Notes: generated from the letters alone by a model not told the origin. Positions 1 to 9,129 are shown, numbered from the stretch's first letter. The stretch is DNA of 27,609 nt from Spirochaetaceae bacterium (GCA_028818385.1 JAPPNY010000069.1:1-27609), one strand, 5' to 3'. Translations and numbers: made by a program.

Positions 1-12
1 AAAACCATCAAT

Positions 13-309
13 TCACGCCTGTTCAACAACTTGTGAGTTTACGGACAGGAACGAGGTAGGATCGACGGCGATCGCTCTCGCACCATAGCGTTCGATCATG
101 GCTACGGAGAACTCAGCCTCATAGCTGCATCCTACGTCGATTACGATGGCGTTTGATGTCATCAGTTCGTGGGAGAACAGGAAATTGGGGGGGATCCGGT
201 GGATTCCCAGCCTCTTCAGGCGGCGAAGGCGGGCAGAGCTTCGTACGGTCTTGATGGCGAAGCGTGCGGTGCGCCCGGGTAGCGATGGCACATCACGTAG
301 TAGTTTCAA
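13..309 (-). pseudogene. FkbM-type methyltransferase, N-terminal fragment
   Basis: The minus strand reads an approximately 98-residue product from a TTG at 309. It contains IPPNFLFSHEL followed by VIDVGCSYEAEF and ARAIAVDPT, which resembles the start of the SAM-binding Rossmann fold (motif I, then the acidic end of strand 2) of FkbM-type methyltransferases that decorate surface glycans. Family likeness stops right after DPT, and the frame ends 13 residues later at a TGA (13-15), where a full-length enzyme would need well over 100 more residues. Neither alternative frame across the break restores recognisable sequence. I infer a truncated gene, cut by a rearrangement or deletion. The TTG start is chosen because no in-frame ATG lies nearby and a weak GGGA precedes it. 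GC is visibly lower than in the next gene, which is divergent and starts 55 nt away. Confidence 0.5.
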
Positions 310-364
310 GGACGTCCCGGTCGTATGATCGCGGAACGTTTGCGATGGGTAAAGTGACCGAGGA

Positions 365-2542
365 ATGAAGCAGGTGCTGCAGTCGCCGAGGCGAGGTGAG
401 TTGTCGCTGACCGAGGTGCCTGTGCCGACCTGCGGGGCCGGGGGCGTGGTGGTGAGCACGCGGTGCAGCGTGATCTCGGCCGGCACCGAGAGGATGCTGC
501 TCGAGCTAGGGCAGAGGACGCTGCTGGGGAAGGCGCGGGCGCGGCCGGATCTGGTGAAGAAGGTGTTCGACACGGTGCGGACGAGGGGCGTGCGGGCGAC
601 CGCCGAGCAGGTGTTCGCCAGACTCGACGAACCGGTGCCGCTGGGGTACTCCGCGTCGGGAGATGTGGTTGAGGCCGGTCGGGATGCGGCCGGGCTGCAA
701 CGGGGGGATCGGGTGGCCATGGCCGGTGCGGGGTACGCCAACCATGCGGAGTTCAACTTCGTGCCGCGAAATCTGTGCGCGAAGATCCCGCACGGCGTTT
801 CGTACGCAGACGCGGCGTTCGCGACCGTCGGAGCGATCGCCTTGCAGGGGGTACGGCAAGCGCAGCCCCTGATCGGCGAGCGGGCGGTCGTCATCGGGCT
901 GGGACTGATCGGGCTGCTTACGGTGCAGATCCTGAAGGCGAATGGATGCGCGGTCCTGGGCGTGGACCCGGATGCGGAACGGGCCACGCTCGCTGGCGCG
1001 TTGGGCGCCGATCTGGCGGTGGGCTCCGACGCCGAGGGCGCGTGCGTGGGCTTCACCGGCGGCCGGGGGGCGGATGCCGTGATCATCGCCGCAGCTACGC
1101 CGAGCAGCCAGCCGATCGAGCTGGCGGCGCAACTGTCGCGCCACAAGGGTCGGGTGGTGGCAGTCGGTCTGGTGGGCATGCAGGTGCCGCGTGATGCGTT
1201 CTACCGCAAGGAGCTCGATCTGCGGCTTGCCATGTCGTACGGTCCCGGTCGCTACGATCCTGACTACGAGGAACGGGGCAACGACTATCCGTTCGGTTAC
1301 GTCCGCTTCACCGAGCAGCGCAACCTGGAGAGCTTTCTCTACTTGGTGCAGCAGAGGAAGGTGACGCCGTCGGCGCTGGTCACCCATCGCCTGCCGTTCG
1401 TGGACGCGCTCGACGCGTATGCCTTGATCGAGGGCAAGCTGCCGGCGGAGAGCACGCTCGACCGCCGGTACCTGGGCATCGTGCTGGAGTACCCGGAAGG
1501 AGCACGGCCGGAGCGCACGGTCCGTCGGATGGAGGACCGTGCGGCGGGGGCGCGAGACGGCGGCATCGGCGTAGGGCTCATCGGCGCCGGCGGCTTTGCG
1601 CGGAGCGTGCTGTTGCCGCAGATCGCGAAGGCGGTGGGCGCTCGGCTGACCGCGGTCTGCACGAGCACCGGCCGGAGTGCCACGCAGGCTGCGGAGCGGT
1701 TCGGTTTCGCTGTGGCCACCACGGATTCAGGCGAGGTGCTGGAGCGTGCCGACACGGCTGCGGTGTTCATCGCCACCCGGCACGGCAGCCACGCCGGGCT
1801 CGTAGCCGCGGCGTTGCGGGCCGGGAAGCACGTCTTCGTCGAGAAGCCCCTGTGCCTTGATGACGCAGAACTCGACGAGGTGGAGACCGCCCTGCAGGAC
1901 GCGCGAGGGGACGGGTTCGAGCCTTGTCTGATGGTGGGGTTCAACCGCCGGTTCTCCACTCATGCCGGCGCGCTGCAAGCCGCGTTTCGAGATCGAGGGA
2001 CTCCAATGGTCGTGAACTACCGGGTCAACGCCGGGGCGATCCCTGCCGAGAGTTGGCTGCACGATCCGGAGGAGGGAGGAGGACGCATCATCGGCGAATG
2101 CTGCCACTTCGTGGACTTCTGCACCGCCCTGATCGACAGCGATCCGGTCTCGGTCGTGGCCACCAGCATCGCCTCCGACGCTCGGGACGTGGTTCCCCGG
2201 GACTCCTCCGTGATCACAATCCGGTACGCGGACGGCTCACTGGCGACGATCCAGTATCTGGCTCTGGGGCACCGTGCCTTGACCAAGGAACGGTGCGAGG
2301 TATTCGCGGACGGCAGGAGCGCTGTCATGGACGACTTTCGCACGACCCGCTTCCACGGCGGGGGACGGCGGCTGCGCGGCAAGCAGGCCAAGGGGTTCGC
2401 CGAGGAGATCGATGCCTTTCTGAGCGTGTGCCGTGACGGCGGTCCGTGGCCGATTCCCTGGTCCGGTATCGCCGCCACCCACCGCGTGTGCTTCGGGGCC
2501 GTGCGCAGCCTGGAAACCGGCACCATGGTCGACGTCGGGTGA
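365..2542 (+). CDS. Bi-domain oxidoreductase (MDR dehydrogenase + Gfo/Idh/MocA)
   Basis: The 725-residue protein joins two NAD(P)-dependent oxidoreductase domains. Residues 1 to about 375 are a medium-chain dehydrogenase/reductase with a Rossmann fingerprint GLGLIG at 178-183. Residues about 400-725 are a Gfo/Idh/MocA domain with VGLIGAGG at 403-410 and the catalytic-lysine motif EKPL at 493-496. This fused architecture is known from bacterial polysaccharide clusters, commonly beside heparinase-like and glycosyltransferase genes, as here. The likely role is oxidation/reduction of a nucleotide sugar or glycan intermediate in the cytoplasm; the substrate cannot be read from sequence. ATG 365 follows GAGGA almost directly, so the ribosome-binding site is poorly spaced. 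A TAAAGT hexamer at 350-355 could be a -10 element. It is the first gene of a five-gene plus-strand operon. Confidence 0.88.
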   Translation: MKQVLQSPRRGELSLTEVPVPTCGAGGVVVSTRCSVISAGTERMLLELGQRTLLGKARARPDLVKKVFDTVRTRGVRATAEQVFARLDEPVPLGYSASGDVVEAGRDAAGLQRGDRVAMAGAGYANHAEFNFVPRNLCAKIPHGVSYADAAFATVGAIALQGVRQAQPLIGERAVVIGLGLIGLLTVQILKANGCAVLGVDPDAERATLAGALGADLAVGSDAEGACVGFTGGRGADAVIIAAATPSSQPIELAAQLSRHKGRVVAVGLVGMQVPRDAFYRKELDLRLAMSYGPGRYDPDYEERGNDYPFGYVRFTEQRNLESFLYLVQQRKVTPSALVTHRLPFVDALDAYALIEGKLPAESTLDRRYLGIVLEYPEGARPERTVRRMEDRAAGARDGGIGVGLIGAGGFARSVLLPQIAKAVGARLTAVCTSTGRSATQAAERFGFAVATTDSGEVLERADTAAVFIATRHGSHAGLVAAALRAGKHVFVEKPLCLDDAELDEVETALQDARGDGFEPCLMVGFNRRFSTHAGALQAAFRDRGTPMVVNYRVNAGAIPAESWLHDPEEGGGRIIGECCHFVDFCTALIDSDPVSVVATSIASDARDVVPRDSSVITIRYADGSLATIQYLALGHRALTKERCEVFADGRSAVMDDFRTTRFHGGGRRLRGKQAKGFAEEIDAFLSVCRDGGPWPIPWSGIAATHRVCFGAVRSLETGTMVDVG

Positions 2543-2576
2543 CCGGTGGCCTCGTTGCCAACGCACGCGAACCTCG

Positions 2577-4232
2577 ATGAGCCCTACCGCCGCCGGGCGC
2601 TATCTGCGGACGATCCGCCATCTGCGGCCGCGGCAGGTCGGCGGGCAGCTCGTCTACCGGCTGCGGCGTAATCGGACCGGACCTCGCCGCGCGCAGGCGC
2701 GGGAGCGGCTGCCGGAGATCCGCTGGACGGACGAGATGAGCGTTCCGTGGCCGCCGGCTGGCGGCGCTCACGATCGAGGATCGCTCCTCTCGGGTTCGTT
2801 GACGTTCCAGAACCGGACCGAGGCGATCGGCTTTCCGCCGGACTGGCAGGTCGCGCACGTGCCGCTGCTGTGGCGCTATCATCTGCATTACCACGATTTC
2901 CTGTGGTCCCTGGCGTTTCCGCAGGCGCGCGACGTGGCGCTTCACTGGATCGAGCGGCACGTGCCCGGCCACGGGCAGGTCGGCTGGGAGCCGTATCCGT
3001 TGTCGCTGCGGCTCGCCAACTGGTGCGCGATGTTCCTGGGCCGCCATCGGGAGCGGACGCTGGCGGACGGCGTGTTCGCCGCGGCGCTGTGGTCGAGCGT
3101 CCGCAGGCAGGCGAACCACCTGCGACGCCGTCTGGAGTGGCATCTGCTCGGCAATCACCTGTTCGAGAACGGGGTCGCATTGGCGGTGGCCGGGAGCTGC
3201 TTCGCCCATCCGGAGGCGGCTTCCTGGCTGCGGACCGGCGTCAAGGTGCTGGAACGGGAGTTGCCGGAGCAGGTGCTGGCGGACGGCGGGCACTTCGAGC
3301 GGTCCCCGATGTACCAGCAACGCGTCCTGCACGGGCTGCGGCTACTCGCGTGCACACGCGACGGCAGTCTCCGCGAGCTGGTTCGACCGTATGTCGAGCG
3401 CGTGGAAACGGCGCTGGCCAGTATCTGCCATCCCGATGGCGGAATCGCGCTCCTGAACGACAGCGCGCTGGAGGAGCCCCATCGGGGGGACCCCTCTCGG
3501 TACACCCCTCCGGAGCCGCAGGTTGGCCCGTTCGCGCTCGTCGACAGCGGCTACTACGGCGCGCGAACGTCCGACGGTCACTACGTGGTGTGCGACGCGG
3601 GGCCGATCGGTCCGGACTACCAACCCGGCCATGGGCATGCCGATCTGCTGTCGTTCGAGCTGTCCCTGCGCGGCGCCAGGGTGGTCGTCGACAGCGGTGT
3701 CTCCACCTACGAGGCGGGCGCGATGCGCGATTACTGCCGCTCCACGCGCGCGCACAACACGGTGGAGATCGAAGGGCAGAATCAGGTCGAGGTGTGGGCG
3801 GCGTTCCGGGTGGGACGGCGGTGCGCGCCGCGGGACGTGGAGTGGCAGGAGTTCCCGAACGGATTCCTGCTGTCGGCGCGACATGACGGGTACCGGCATC
3901 TGCGGGGGCGGCCGACGCATGCCAGGACCTTTCGCTGGCACGCCGGCGGGCGACTCGAAATCTCCGACAGCGTGGAGTCGACGCGAACCGTGCGATCGGT
4001 GGCGCGCGTGCACTTCCACCCGGACTGCCGGATCGAGGAGGTGAACGGCGACTCCTGTACGGTAGGCACTCCCGGCGGGAGGGTTCGGGTCGACTGGTCG
4101 GGCTGGGCGGACGCGGCGGAAGATGACTCGGTCTACTGCCCGCGGTTCGGGGTCGAGATTCCCAATCCCTGCCTTCGGTTTTCTAGCGCGGTCGCGAGCC
4201 TTCGCGCCGCCGTCAGCATTGCGGTTCAGTAA
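2577..4232 (+). CDS. Heparinase II/III family protein (polysaccharide lyase-like)
   Basis: The protein has 551 residues from ATG 2577; an upstream in-frame extension would overlap the previous gene by over 100 nt and looks like noncoding shadow. The N-terminal half is helical with many Trp/His residues, as in the alpha/alpha toroid of heparinase II/III-like proteins (for example NGVALAVAGS and GGHFERSPMY). The C-terminal half contains the family signature PGHGHADLLSFEL (about residues 350-362) and RAHNTVEIEGQNQVE, typical of the heparinase II/III-like beta-sandwich. Known members cleave uronic-acid polymers by beta-elimination. No clear signal peptide is visible (the N-terminus is Arg-rich, not hydrophobic), so export is uncertain. 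Within a locus predicted to make a ManNAcA polymer, a role in trimming or clearing that polymer is inferred. Its TAA directly abuts the next gene's GTG, suggesting translational coupling. Confidence 0.85.
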   Translation: MSPTAAGRYLRTIRHLRPRQVGGQLVYRLRRNRTGPRRAQARERLPEIRWTDEMSVPWPPAGGAHDRGSLLSGSLTFQNRTEAIGFPPDWQVAHVPLLWRYHLHYHDFLWSLAFPQARDVALHWIERHVPGHGQVGWEPYPLSLRLANWCAMFLGRHRERTLADGVFAAALWSSVRRQANHLRRRLEWHLLGNHLFENGVALAVAGSCFAHPEAASWLRTGVKVLERELPEQVLADGGHFERSPMYQQRVLHGLRLLACTRDGSLRELVRPYVERVETALASICHPDGGIALLNDSALEEPHRGDPSRYTPPEPQVGPFALVDSGYYGARTSDGHYVVCDAGPIGPDYQPGHGHADLLSFELSLRGARVVVDSGVSTYEAGAMRDYCRSTRAHNTVEIEGQNQVEVWAAFRVGRRCAPRDVEWQEFPNGFLLSARHDGYRHLRGRPTHARTFRWHAGGRLEISDSVESTRTVRSVARVHFHPDCRIEEVNGDSCTVGTPGGRVRVDWSGWADAAEDDSVYCPRFGVEIPNPCLRFSSAVASLRAAVSIAVQ

Positions 4233-5471
4233 GTGCGCATTCTCTTCCTCTCTCACTACTTCCCGCCGGAGCGGAATGCGCCGGCATCCCGCACCTTCGC
4301 CCACTGCAGGCGGTGGGCTGCCGCCGGCCATGCCGTCACGGTCGTGACGTGCGCGCCGCACCATCCGCGCGGCGTGCTCTATCCCGGGTATCGCAACGCG
4401 CTGCGGCAGATCGAGTACGTCGACGGTATTCGCGTGGTGCGCTGCCTCACGTTGCTGGCGGCCAATGAGGGGACGTGGAAGCGGAGTGCGAGCTTCCTCT
4501 TCTACCTGGTGTCGGCGGTCTGTTGCGCGATGCTCGAGGTGCGGCCGGATATCGTCATCGCCACGTCGCCGCAATTCTTCTGCGGGTGGGCCGGAGTGGT
4601 GGTCGGCACGCTGCGACGCCGGCCTGTGCTGATCGAAATCCGGGATCTGTGGCCGGAGTCGATCGCAGCCGTCGGCGCGCTGCACGCTCGCCTGGTACTG
4701 AAGGCCCTGGAGAACCTGGAAAGAGGGATGTACCGGGCGGCGAGCCACATCGTCACGCTGGGAGATGGGTATCGGGACGGACTGATTCAACGCGGGGTCG
4801 CCGCGGAGCGCATTTCCGTGGTGATGAACGGTGTGGATGGGGACCTGTTCGTGCCCGCCGAGCGGGATCGGCAACTCGCGGATCGGTTGGGCGTCGCCGG
4901 CCGGTTCTGCGTTACCTACTGCGGCACGATCGGCCTGGCACATGGCCTGGAGGTGGTGCTGAGGGCTGCGAAACTCCTGCTGGATCGCAGCCGCTCCGAT
5001 GTCGTGTTCCTGCTGGTCGGTGACGGTGCCCGGCTGGGCGCGTTGCGCGATGAAGCGCTGCGGAACGGTCTGGACAACGTGGTGTTCGCGGGAGCGCTCG
5101 ACCGCGGTGAGATCCCCGCGCTCCTTTCGGTGTCGGACGCCTGTCTGGTCCATCTCCGCAAGGCAAGGACGTTCGCCACCGTGATGCCGTCGAAGATCTT
5201 CGAGTCCGCGGCGATGGAGCGTCCGATCATTCTGGGTGTGCAGGGATTCGCTGAGGATTTCATTGCGAAAGCCGGCTGCGGCATCTGCGTCGAGCCGGAG
5301 AACGAGGAGGAACTGGTCGCGGCGGCGCTGCGACTGGCCGACGACGCAGAGCTGAGAAACAGGCTCGGTGCCGCCGGGAGGGAGTACGTGACCGGGCGAT
5401 TCGAGCGCGGCCGGCTTGCGGAGCGTTACCTCGGGATCATCCAACGGGTCGTGGACCGGGCCGGATGGTGA
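4233..5471 (+). CDS. Glycosyltransferase family 4 (WbuB-like)
   Basis: This is a 412-residue GT-B glycosyltransferase. The N-terminal domain begins MRILFLSHYFPPERNAPASR, the usual start of WbuB-like GT4 enzymes, and includes IEIRDLWPESI. The C-terminal donor-binding domain has VTYCGTIGLAHGLEVVL, FLLVGDGARLGAL and the E-x7-E region starting KIFESAAMERP (about residue 321). Such enzymes transfer a sugar from a nucleotide donor to a lipid-linked or growing saccharide at the cytoplasmic face of the inner membrane. The gene starts with GTG immediately after the upstream stop codon. Donor and acceptor specificity cannot be deduced; UDP-ManNAcA is a possible donor given the next two genes. Confidence 0.9.
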   Translation: MRILFLSHYFPPERNAPASRTFAHCRRWAAAGHAVTVVTCAPHHPRGVLYPGYRNALRQIEYVDGIRVVRCLTLLAANEGTWKRSASFLFYLVSAVCCAMLEVRPDIVIATSPQFFCGWAGVVVGTLRRRPVLIEIRDLWPESIAAVGALHARLVLKALENLERGMYRAASHIVTLGDGYRDGLIQRGVAAERISVVMNGVDGDLFVPAERDRQLADRLGVAGRFCVTYCGTIGLAHGLEVVLRAAKLLLDRSRSDVVFLLVGDGARLGALRDEALRNGLDNVVFAGALDRGEIPALLSVSDACLVHLRKARTFATVMPSKIFESAAMERPIILGVQGFAEDFIAKAGCGICVEPENEEELVAAALRLADDAELRNRLGAAGREYVTGRFERGRLAERYLGIIQRVVDRAGW

Positions 5472-5576
5472 AGGACTGCGTGGCGACCGTTTGTCGGCGC
5501 GCCGGTGGACGTGCTATTCAGTTGCTGGCGGCGCCGGCCTCGCCGCCTGATCTCTTCCCGTACCGAAACAATTACC

Positions 5577-6722
5577 ATGAAACAATTTAACGATCCGGTT
5601 GGAAACGTTCGCATCCTGTCCGTGTTCGGCACCCGGCCGGAGGCGGTCAAGATGGCGCCGGTGGCGCGCGCGCTTACCGCGGCCGACGGGGTGGACCATC
5701 GCATCTGCGTGACGGCGCAGCACCGGGAGATGCTGGACTCGGTGCTGGAGCTGTTCGAGTTGAACCCGGAGTACGACCTTGACGTGATGGCGCCGAACCA
5801 GGACGCCACGCACGTCACGTGCGCGGTGCTCACGGGCATGCGTGACGTGCTGGCGGAGGTGCGACCGGACCGCGTGCTCGTGCACGGCGACCCGACCACC
5901 GCCCTGGCTGCCGCGCTCGCCGCCTACTACGCGAAGGTGCCGGTGGGGCACGTGGAGGCGGGGCTCCGCACGGGCGACCGGTATGCGCCGTGGCCGGAGG
6001 AGATGAACCGCCGGATCGCCGACGCGATCAGCGACCGGCACTACGCGCCGACCGAGGGGTCGCGGCAGAACCTGCTGTCCGAAGGGTTCCCGGATTCCGG
6101 CATCACGGTGACCGGGAACACGTGCATCGACGCGCTGCACCACGTCGCGGAGCGCGTCGGGAGCGATGAGGAGCTGGCCGCGCGTGCGCGAGAGAACCTG
6201 CCGGCGCGGACACCCGGCCGGCGGCTGGTCCTGGTCACTGCGCACCGGCGGGAGAACTTCGGCGCCGGATTCGAGGAGATCTGCCGCGCGCTGGCGGCGA
6301 TCGGCGCCCGCGACGACGTCGAGATCGTCTTTCCCGTGCACCCCAACCCCAACGTGCAGGAGCCGGTGCGGCGACACCTGAGCGGCAGGCCGCACATCCA
6401 CCTGATCGAACCGCTGGACTACCTGAGCTTCGTGGCGGTGATGAGCGACGCGCACCTGATCGTCACCGACTCGGGCGGCATCCAGGAGGAAGCGCCGGCG
6501 CTCGGCAAGCCGGTGCTGGTGATGCGGGACGTCACCGAGCGGCCGGAGGCGGTCGCGGCGGGGACGGTTCGGCTGGTAGGCACGGACGCCGAACGGATCG
6601 TCGGCGAGACGGAGCGGCTGTTGGAGGACGAGGAGGCCTACGCGGCCATGGCGCGCGCGGCCAATCCGTTCGGTGACGGGCACGCGAGCGAGCGCATCCT
6701 GGCCGAGCTCACCGGCGGCTGA
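5577..6722 (+). CDS. wecB: UDP-N-acetylglucosamine 2-epimerase (non-hydrolysing)
   Basis: The 381-residue enzyme interconverts UDP-GlcNAc and UDP-ManNAc (EC 5.1.3.14) in the cytoplasm. Diagnostic motifs occur in order: FGTRPEAVKMAPV near residue 17, VHGDPTTAL near 102, GHVEAGLRTGD at 124-134, PEEMNRR at 140-146, GNTCIDAL, VTAHRRENFG, HPNPNVQEPVRRHL, and the UDP-binding DSGGIQEEAPALGKPVLVMR. ATG 5577 is preferred over an upstream in-frame ATG at 5505, because the added 24 residues are Arg-rich and unlike the family; no good Shine-Dalgarno precedes either. It lies 105 nt after the glycosyltransferase and only 1 nt before wecC, and supplies that enzyme's substrate. Confidence 0.96.
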   Translation: MKQFNDPVGNVRILSVFGTRPEAVKMAPVARALTAADGVDHRICVTAQHREMLDSVLELFELNPEYDLDVMAPNQDATHVTCAVLTGMRDVLAEVRPDRVLVHGDPTTALAAALAAYYAKVPVGHVEAGLRTGDRYAPWPEEMNRRIADAISDRHYAPTEGSRQNLLSEGFPDSGITVTGNTCIDALHHVAERVGSDEELAARARENLPARTPGRRLVLVTAHRRENFGAGFEEICRALAAIGARDDVEIVFPVHPNPNVQEPVRRHLSGRPHIHLIEPLDYLSFVAVMSDAHLIVTDSGGIQEEAPALGKPVLVMRDVTERPEAVAAGTVRLVGTDAERIVGETERLLEDEEAYAAMARAANPFGDGHASERILAELTGG

Positions 6723-6723
6723 C

Positions 6724-8082
6724 GTGCGTCCGCGGCGGGTGTGCGTGATCGGGCTGGGTTACGTGGGGCTGCCCACCGCGGCCAGCATTGCCGCGCGGGG
6801 CATCGAGGTGACCGGCGTCGACGTGGACGCGGAGCGCCTGTCGGCGATCGCGTCCGGGGCGGCGCCGACCGCCGAGGAGGACGTGAACGACTTGGTGCGC
6901 ACGGTGGTTGCGGCCGGCGCACTGCGGACGGCGGCGATCCCGGAGCCGTCCGACGCCTTCATCATCGCGGTGCCGACGCCGCACGGACCGGATCACGCGC
7001 CGGACGTGAGCTTCGTGCGGACAGCCGCGGAGAGCCTGGCGCCGTCGCTCCGACCCGGCAATCTGGTGGTGCTGGAGTCCACGTCGCCGGTCGGCACGAC
7101 GGAGCAGCTCTGTGCCTGGCTTGCCGAGTCGCGCGGCGACCTGTCGTTTCCGCATGAGGCAGGGGCAGAGAGCGACGTGCGCGTCGCGTACAGCCCGGAG
7201 CGGGCGATCCCGGGGAACATGCTGCACGAGCTGACCAACAACGATCGGGTCGTCGGCGGGATCACCGGCGCCTGCGCGGCCGCGGCCGCCGGTCTCTACC
7301 GGGTGTTCGTCCGCGGAACGTGCCACACGACAACGGCACGCACCGCCGAGCTGGTGAAGCTCACCGAGAATGCGTACCGGGACGTGAACATCGCGTTCGC
7401 GAACGAGATCTCCCTGGTGTGCGACTCACTGGGAGTGGATCCGTGGGAGCTCATCGGGCTGGCCAACCGGCACCCGCGCGTCGACATCCTGCAGCCGGGT
7501 CCGGGCGTCGGCGGCCACTGCATCGCGGTCGATCCGTGGTTCATCGTCCACTCGGCGCCGGAGCGGACGCCGCTCATCCGGGCAGCCCGGCAGGTGAACG
7601 GCGGCAAGCCGCTGTGGGTGGCGGAGCAGGTGCTGGCCGCCTGCCAGGGCATCGAGGCCCCGGTGATCGCCTGCCTTGGCCTCGCCTACAAGGCCGACGT
7701 GGGAGACCTGCGCGAGAGTCCGGCGATCGCCGTGATTGAGCGGCTGCAGGAGACCTGCCCCGGCCGCCTGCTGGTGGTCGAGCCGCACGCCGACGACCTG
7801 CCCCCCGGTCTCGCGGCCGGCGGACGGACGGCGCTGGCCAGCCTGGACCAGGCGCTGGCGGCCGACGTGATCCTGCTGCTGACCGATCACGCGGAGTTCC
7901 GCCGCGTCGGTCCAGGATGCCTCGCCGGCAAACGCGTCATCGACACGCGCGGCATCTGGCGTGACAATGCCCCTCATCGAAACGACACAAGTCATGTCCG
8001 ACAGCAAAATCCTGCAAGCAACGCAGCACCTCTCCGAGAACGCAATCGATTTCCTCAAGCGAGGAGTAGGGGAGATCGATAG
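6724..8082 (+). CDS. wecC: UDP-N-acetyl-D-mannosamine dehydrogenase
   Basis: This is an NAD-dependent UDP-sugar dehydrogenase that oxidises UDP-ManNAc to UDP-ManNAcA (EC 1.1.1.336). It has the N-terminal Rossmann motif VCVIGLGYVGLPTA, the ESTSPVGTT loop, LVKLTENAYRDVNIAFANE, and the catalytic-cysteine loop PGPGVGGHCIAVDPW with Cys266. The C-terminal domain ends with RVIDTRGIWR (to residue 413), where family members normally stop. Here the frame stays open for 39 more residues that are simply the out-of-frame reading of the adjacent HEPN/zinc-ribbon gene, so the native stop appears to have been lost when foreign DNA joined here. GTG 6724 is 1 nt after the wecB stop. A 280-bp part of this gene is duplicated at 9348-9594. 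Confidence 0.95.
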   Translation: MRPRRVCVIGLGYVGLPTAASIAARGIEVTGVDVDAERLSAIASGAAPTAEEDVNDLVRTVVAAGALRTAAIPEPSDAFIIAVPTPHGPDHAPDVSFVRTAAESLAPSLRPGNLVVLESTSPVGTTEQLCAWLAESRGDLSFPHEAGAESDVRVAYSPERAIPGNMLHELTNNDRVVGGITGACAAAAAGLYRVFVRGTCHTTTARTAELVKLTENAYRDVNIAFANEISLVCDSLGVDPWELIGLANRHPRVDILQPGPGVGGHCIAVDPWFIVHSAPERTPLIRAARQVNGGKPLWVAEQVLAACQGIEAPVIACLGLAYKADVGDLRESPAIAVIERLQETCPGRLLVVEPHADDLPPGLAAGGRTALASLDQALAADVILLLTDHAEFRRVGPGCLAGKRVIDTRGIWRDNAPHRNDTSHVRQQNPASNAAPLRERNRFPQARSRGDR

Positions 8083-9031
8083 TGATCCCAAATCTTCTCT
8101 GATTCATTTCGCTGCCGCGATAGAGTTACTCCTAAAGGCACGTCTCATGCACGAGCATTGGTCTCTCGTAGTCGACAACATCTCGAAGGCTGGATGGGAT
8201 CAGTTTCTTTCGGGTAACTACAAAACAGTCGGGCTTGACGAGGCGATACGAAGGTTAAGGAAGATATGCAAACAAAGCATTCCTCGGGACGCTGAACGTC
8301 AATTCAAGGAAATAGCAGCGCACCGCAATAGGATCATCCACTTCTTTCATGAGGCGGGGGTCACGTCAGCGAAGCGTGCTCTCAAGGAAAAGATCGCCAA
8401 GGAGCAGTGCAATTGCTGGTTTCACGTAGATCGTCTTCTCGAAACCTGGAAAGATGAGTTCGCGCGATTCAAGCCGAATATAGAGCAAATAAGATCTTCG
8501 ATAAAGCGCAACAACGCGTTCCTTGGGGTAGCCTTCGAAAAGCTGAAGCCGGCGATCGAGAAGGAAACACGAGCGGGAGCGGTTTTCCGCATCTGCCCGG
8601 GTTGCGGCTATATGTCATCACAAGTAAGTAAGGCCTCAAAGCTGCTGTCAACTGGGTCTTGTCTAGTCTGTTCACTCTCCGATACGATCGTTGAGATCAG
8701 CTGTCCAAGGTGTGAAGAAAAGATTCGCATCAGTTCGTCTCAGGACAATACACGCCGATGCAACGAGTGCAAATTTGAGGTCATAGCTCCCGATTTAGCC
8801 TCGTTGATGGACAAAGATACGAGCCTTGGAGCTATGAACTGCGCCTTTTGCCAGACGGACGGTAGCGTGGTGCGGCACGGTAGTACCAATGTCTGTGTGG
8901 AGTGTCTTGAGTCAGGAGATGTCGCACAATGCGAATGGTGTAACGAATGGCAGTTGGGGGGAGACCTGGAGTTTAGTGGTTTCTCAGGATGCGAGTTTTG
9001 CTATGGAAATCCGGATTTTTATGGGCCCTGA
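7994..9031 (+). CDS. HEPN-domain protein with four C-terminal zinc ribbons
   Basis: From ATG 7994 the product has 345 residues (GTG 7961 and ATG 7967 are in-frame alternatives; none has a good Shine-Dalgarno). The N-terminal ~160 residues are helical, with SSLIHFAAAIELLLKARL followed by HRNRIIHFFHE. Arg111-x4-His116 fits the R-x4-6-H motif of HEPN domains, many of which are metal-independent RNases in toxin-antitoxin and antiviral systems. The C-terminal part has eight CxxC pairs (Cys201/204, 223/226, 237/240, 256/259, 283/286, 301/304, 313/316, 333/336), consistent with four zinc ribbons, the last acidic and aromatic. The gene is AT-rich compared with its neighbours and overlaps the aberrant wecC tail, indicating horizontal acquisition. 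An RNA-targeting or defence role is inferred; I do not recognise a named family for the whole architecture. Confidence 0.8.
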   Translation: MSDSKILQATQHLSENAIDFLKRGVGEIDSDPKSSLIHFAAAIELLLKARLMHEHWSLVVDNISKAGWDQFLSGNYKTVGLDEAIRRLRKICKQSIPRDAERQFKEIAAHRNRIIHFFHEAGVTSAKRALKEKIAKEQCNCWFHVDRLLETWKDEFARFKPNIEQIRSSIKRNNAFLGVAFEKLKPAIEKETRAGAVFRICPGCGYMSSQVSKASKLLSTGSCLVCSLSDTIVEISCPRCEEKIRISSSQDNTRRCNECKFEVIAPDLASLMDKDTSLGAMNCAFCQTDGSVVRHGSTNVCVECLESGDVAQCEWCNEWQLGGDLEFSGFSGCEFCYGNPDFYGP

Positions 9032-9129
9032 TTAGTAAGGTGCATGTTGAGCTATCGATCTACCGTCTAACCTCTACTGCCTTATGGCGGGAGATTATGC
9101 GCTGCGGATCTAGCTGCGACTCGTTCAGG

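Noticed and set aside
3342..5444. A 700-codon open frame on the minus strand opposite the heparinase and glycosyltransferase genes
   Set aside because: High-GC antisense shadow: its His/Arg/Pro-rich translation has no recognisable domain, while the plus strand encodes clear families throughout.
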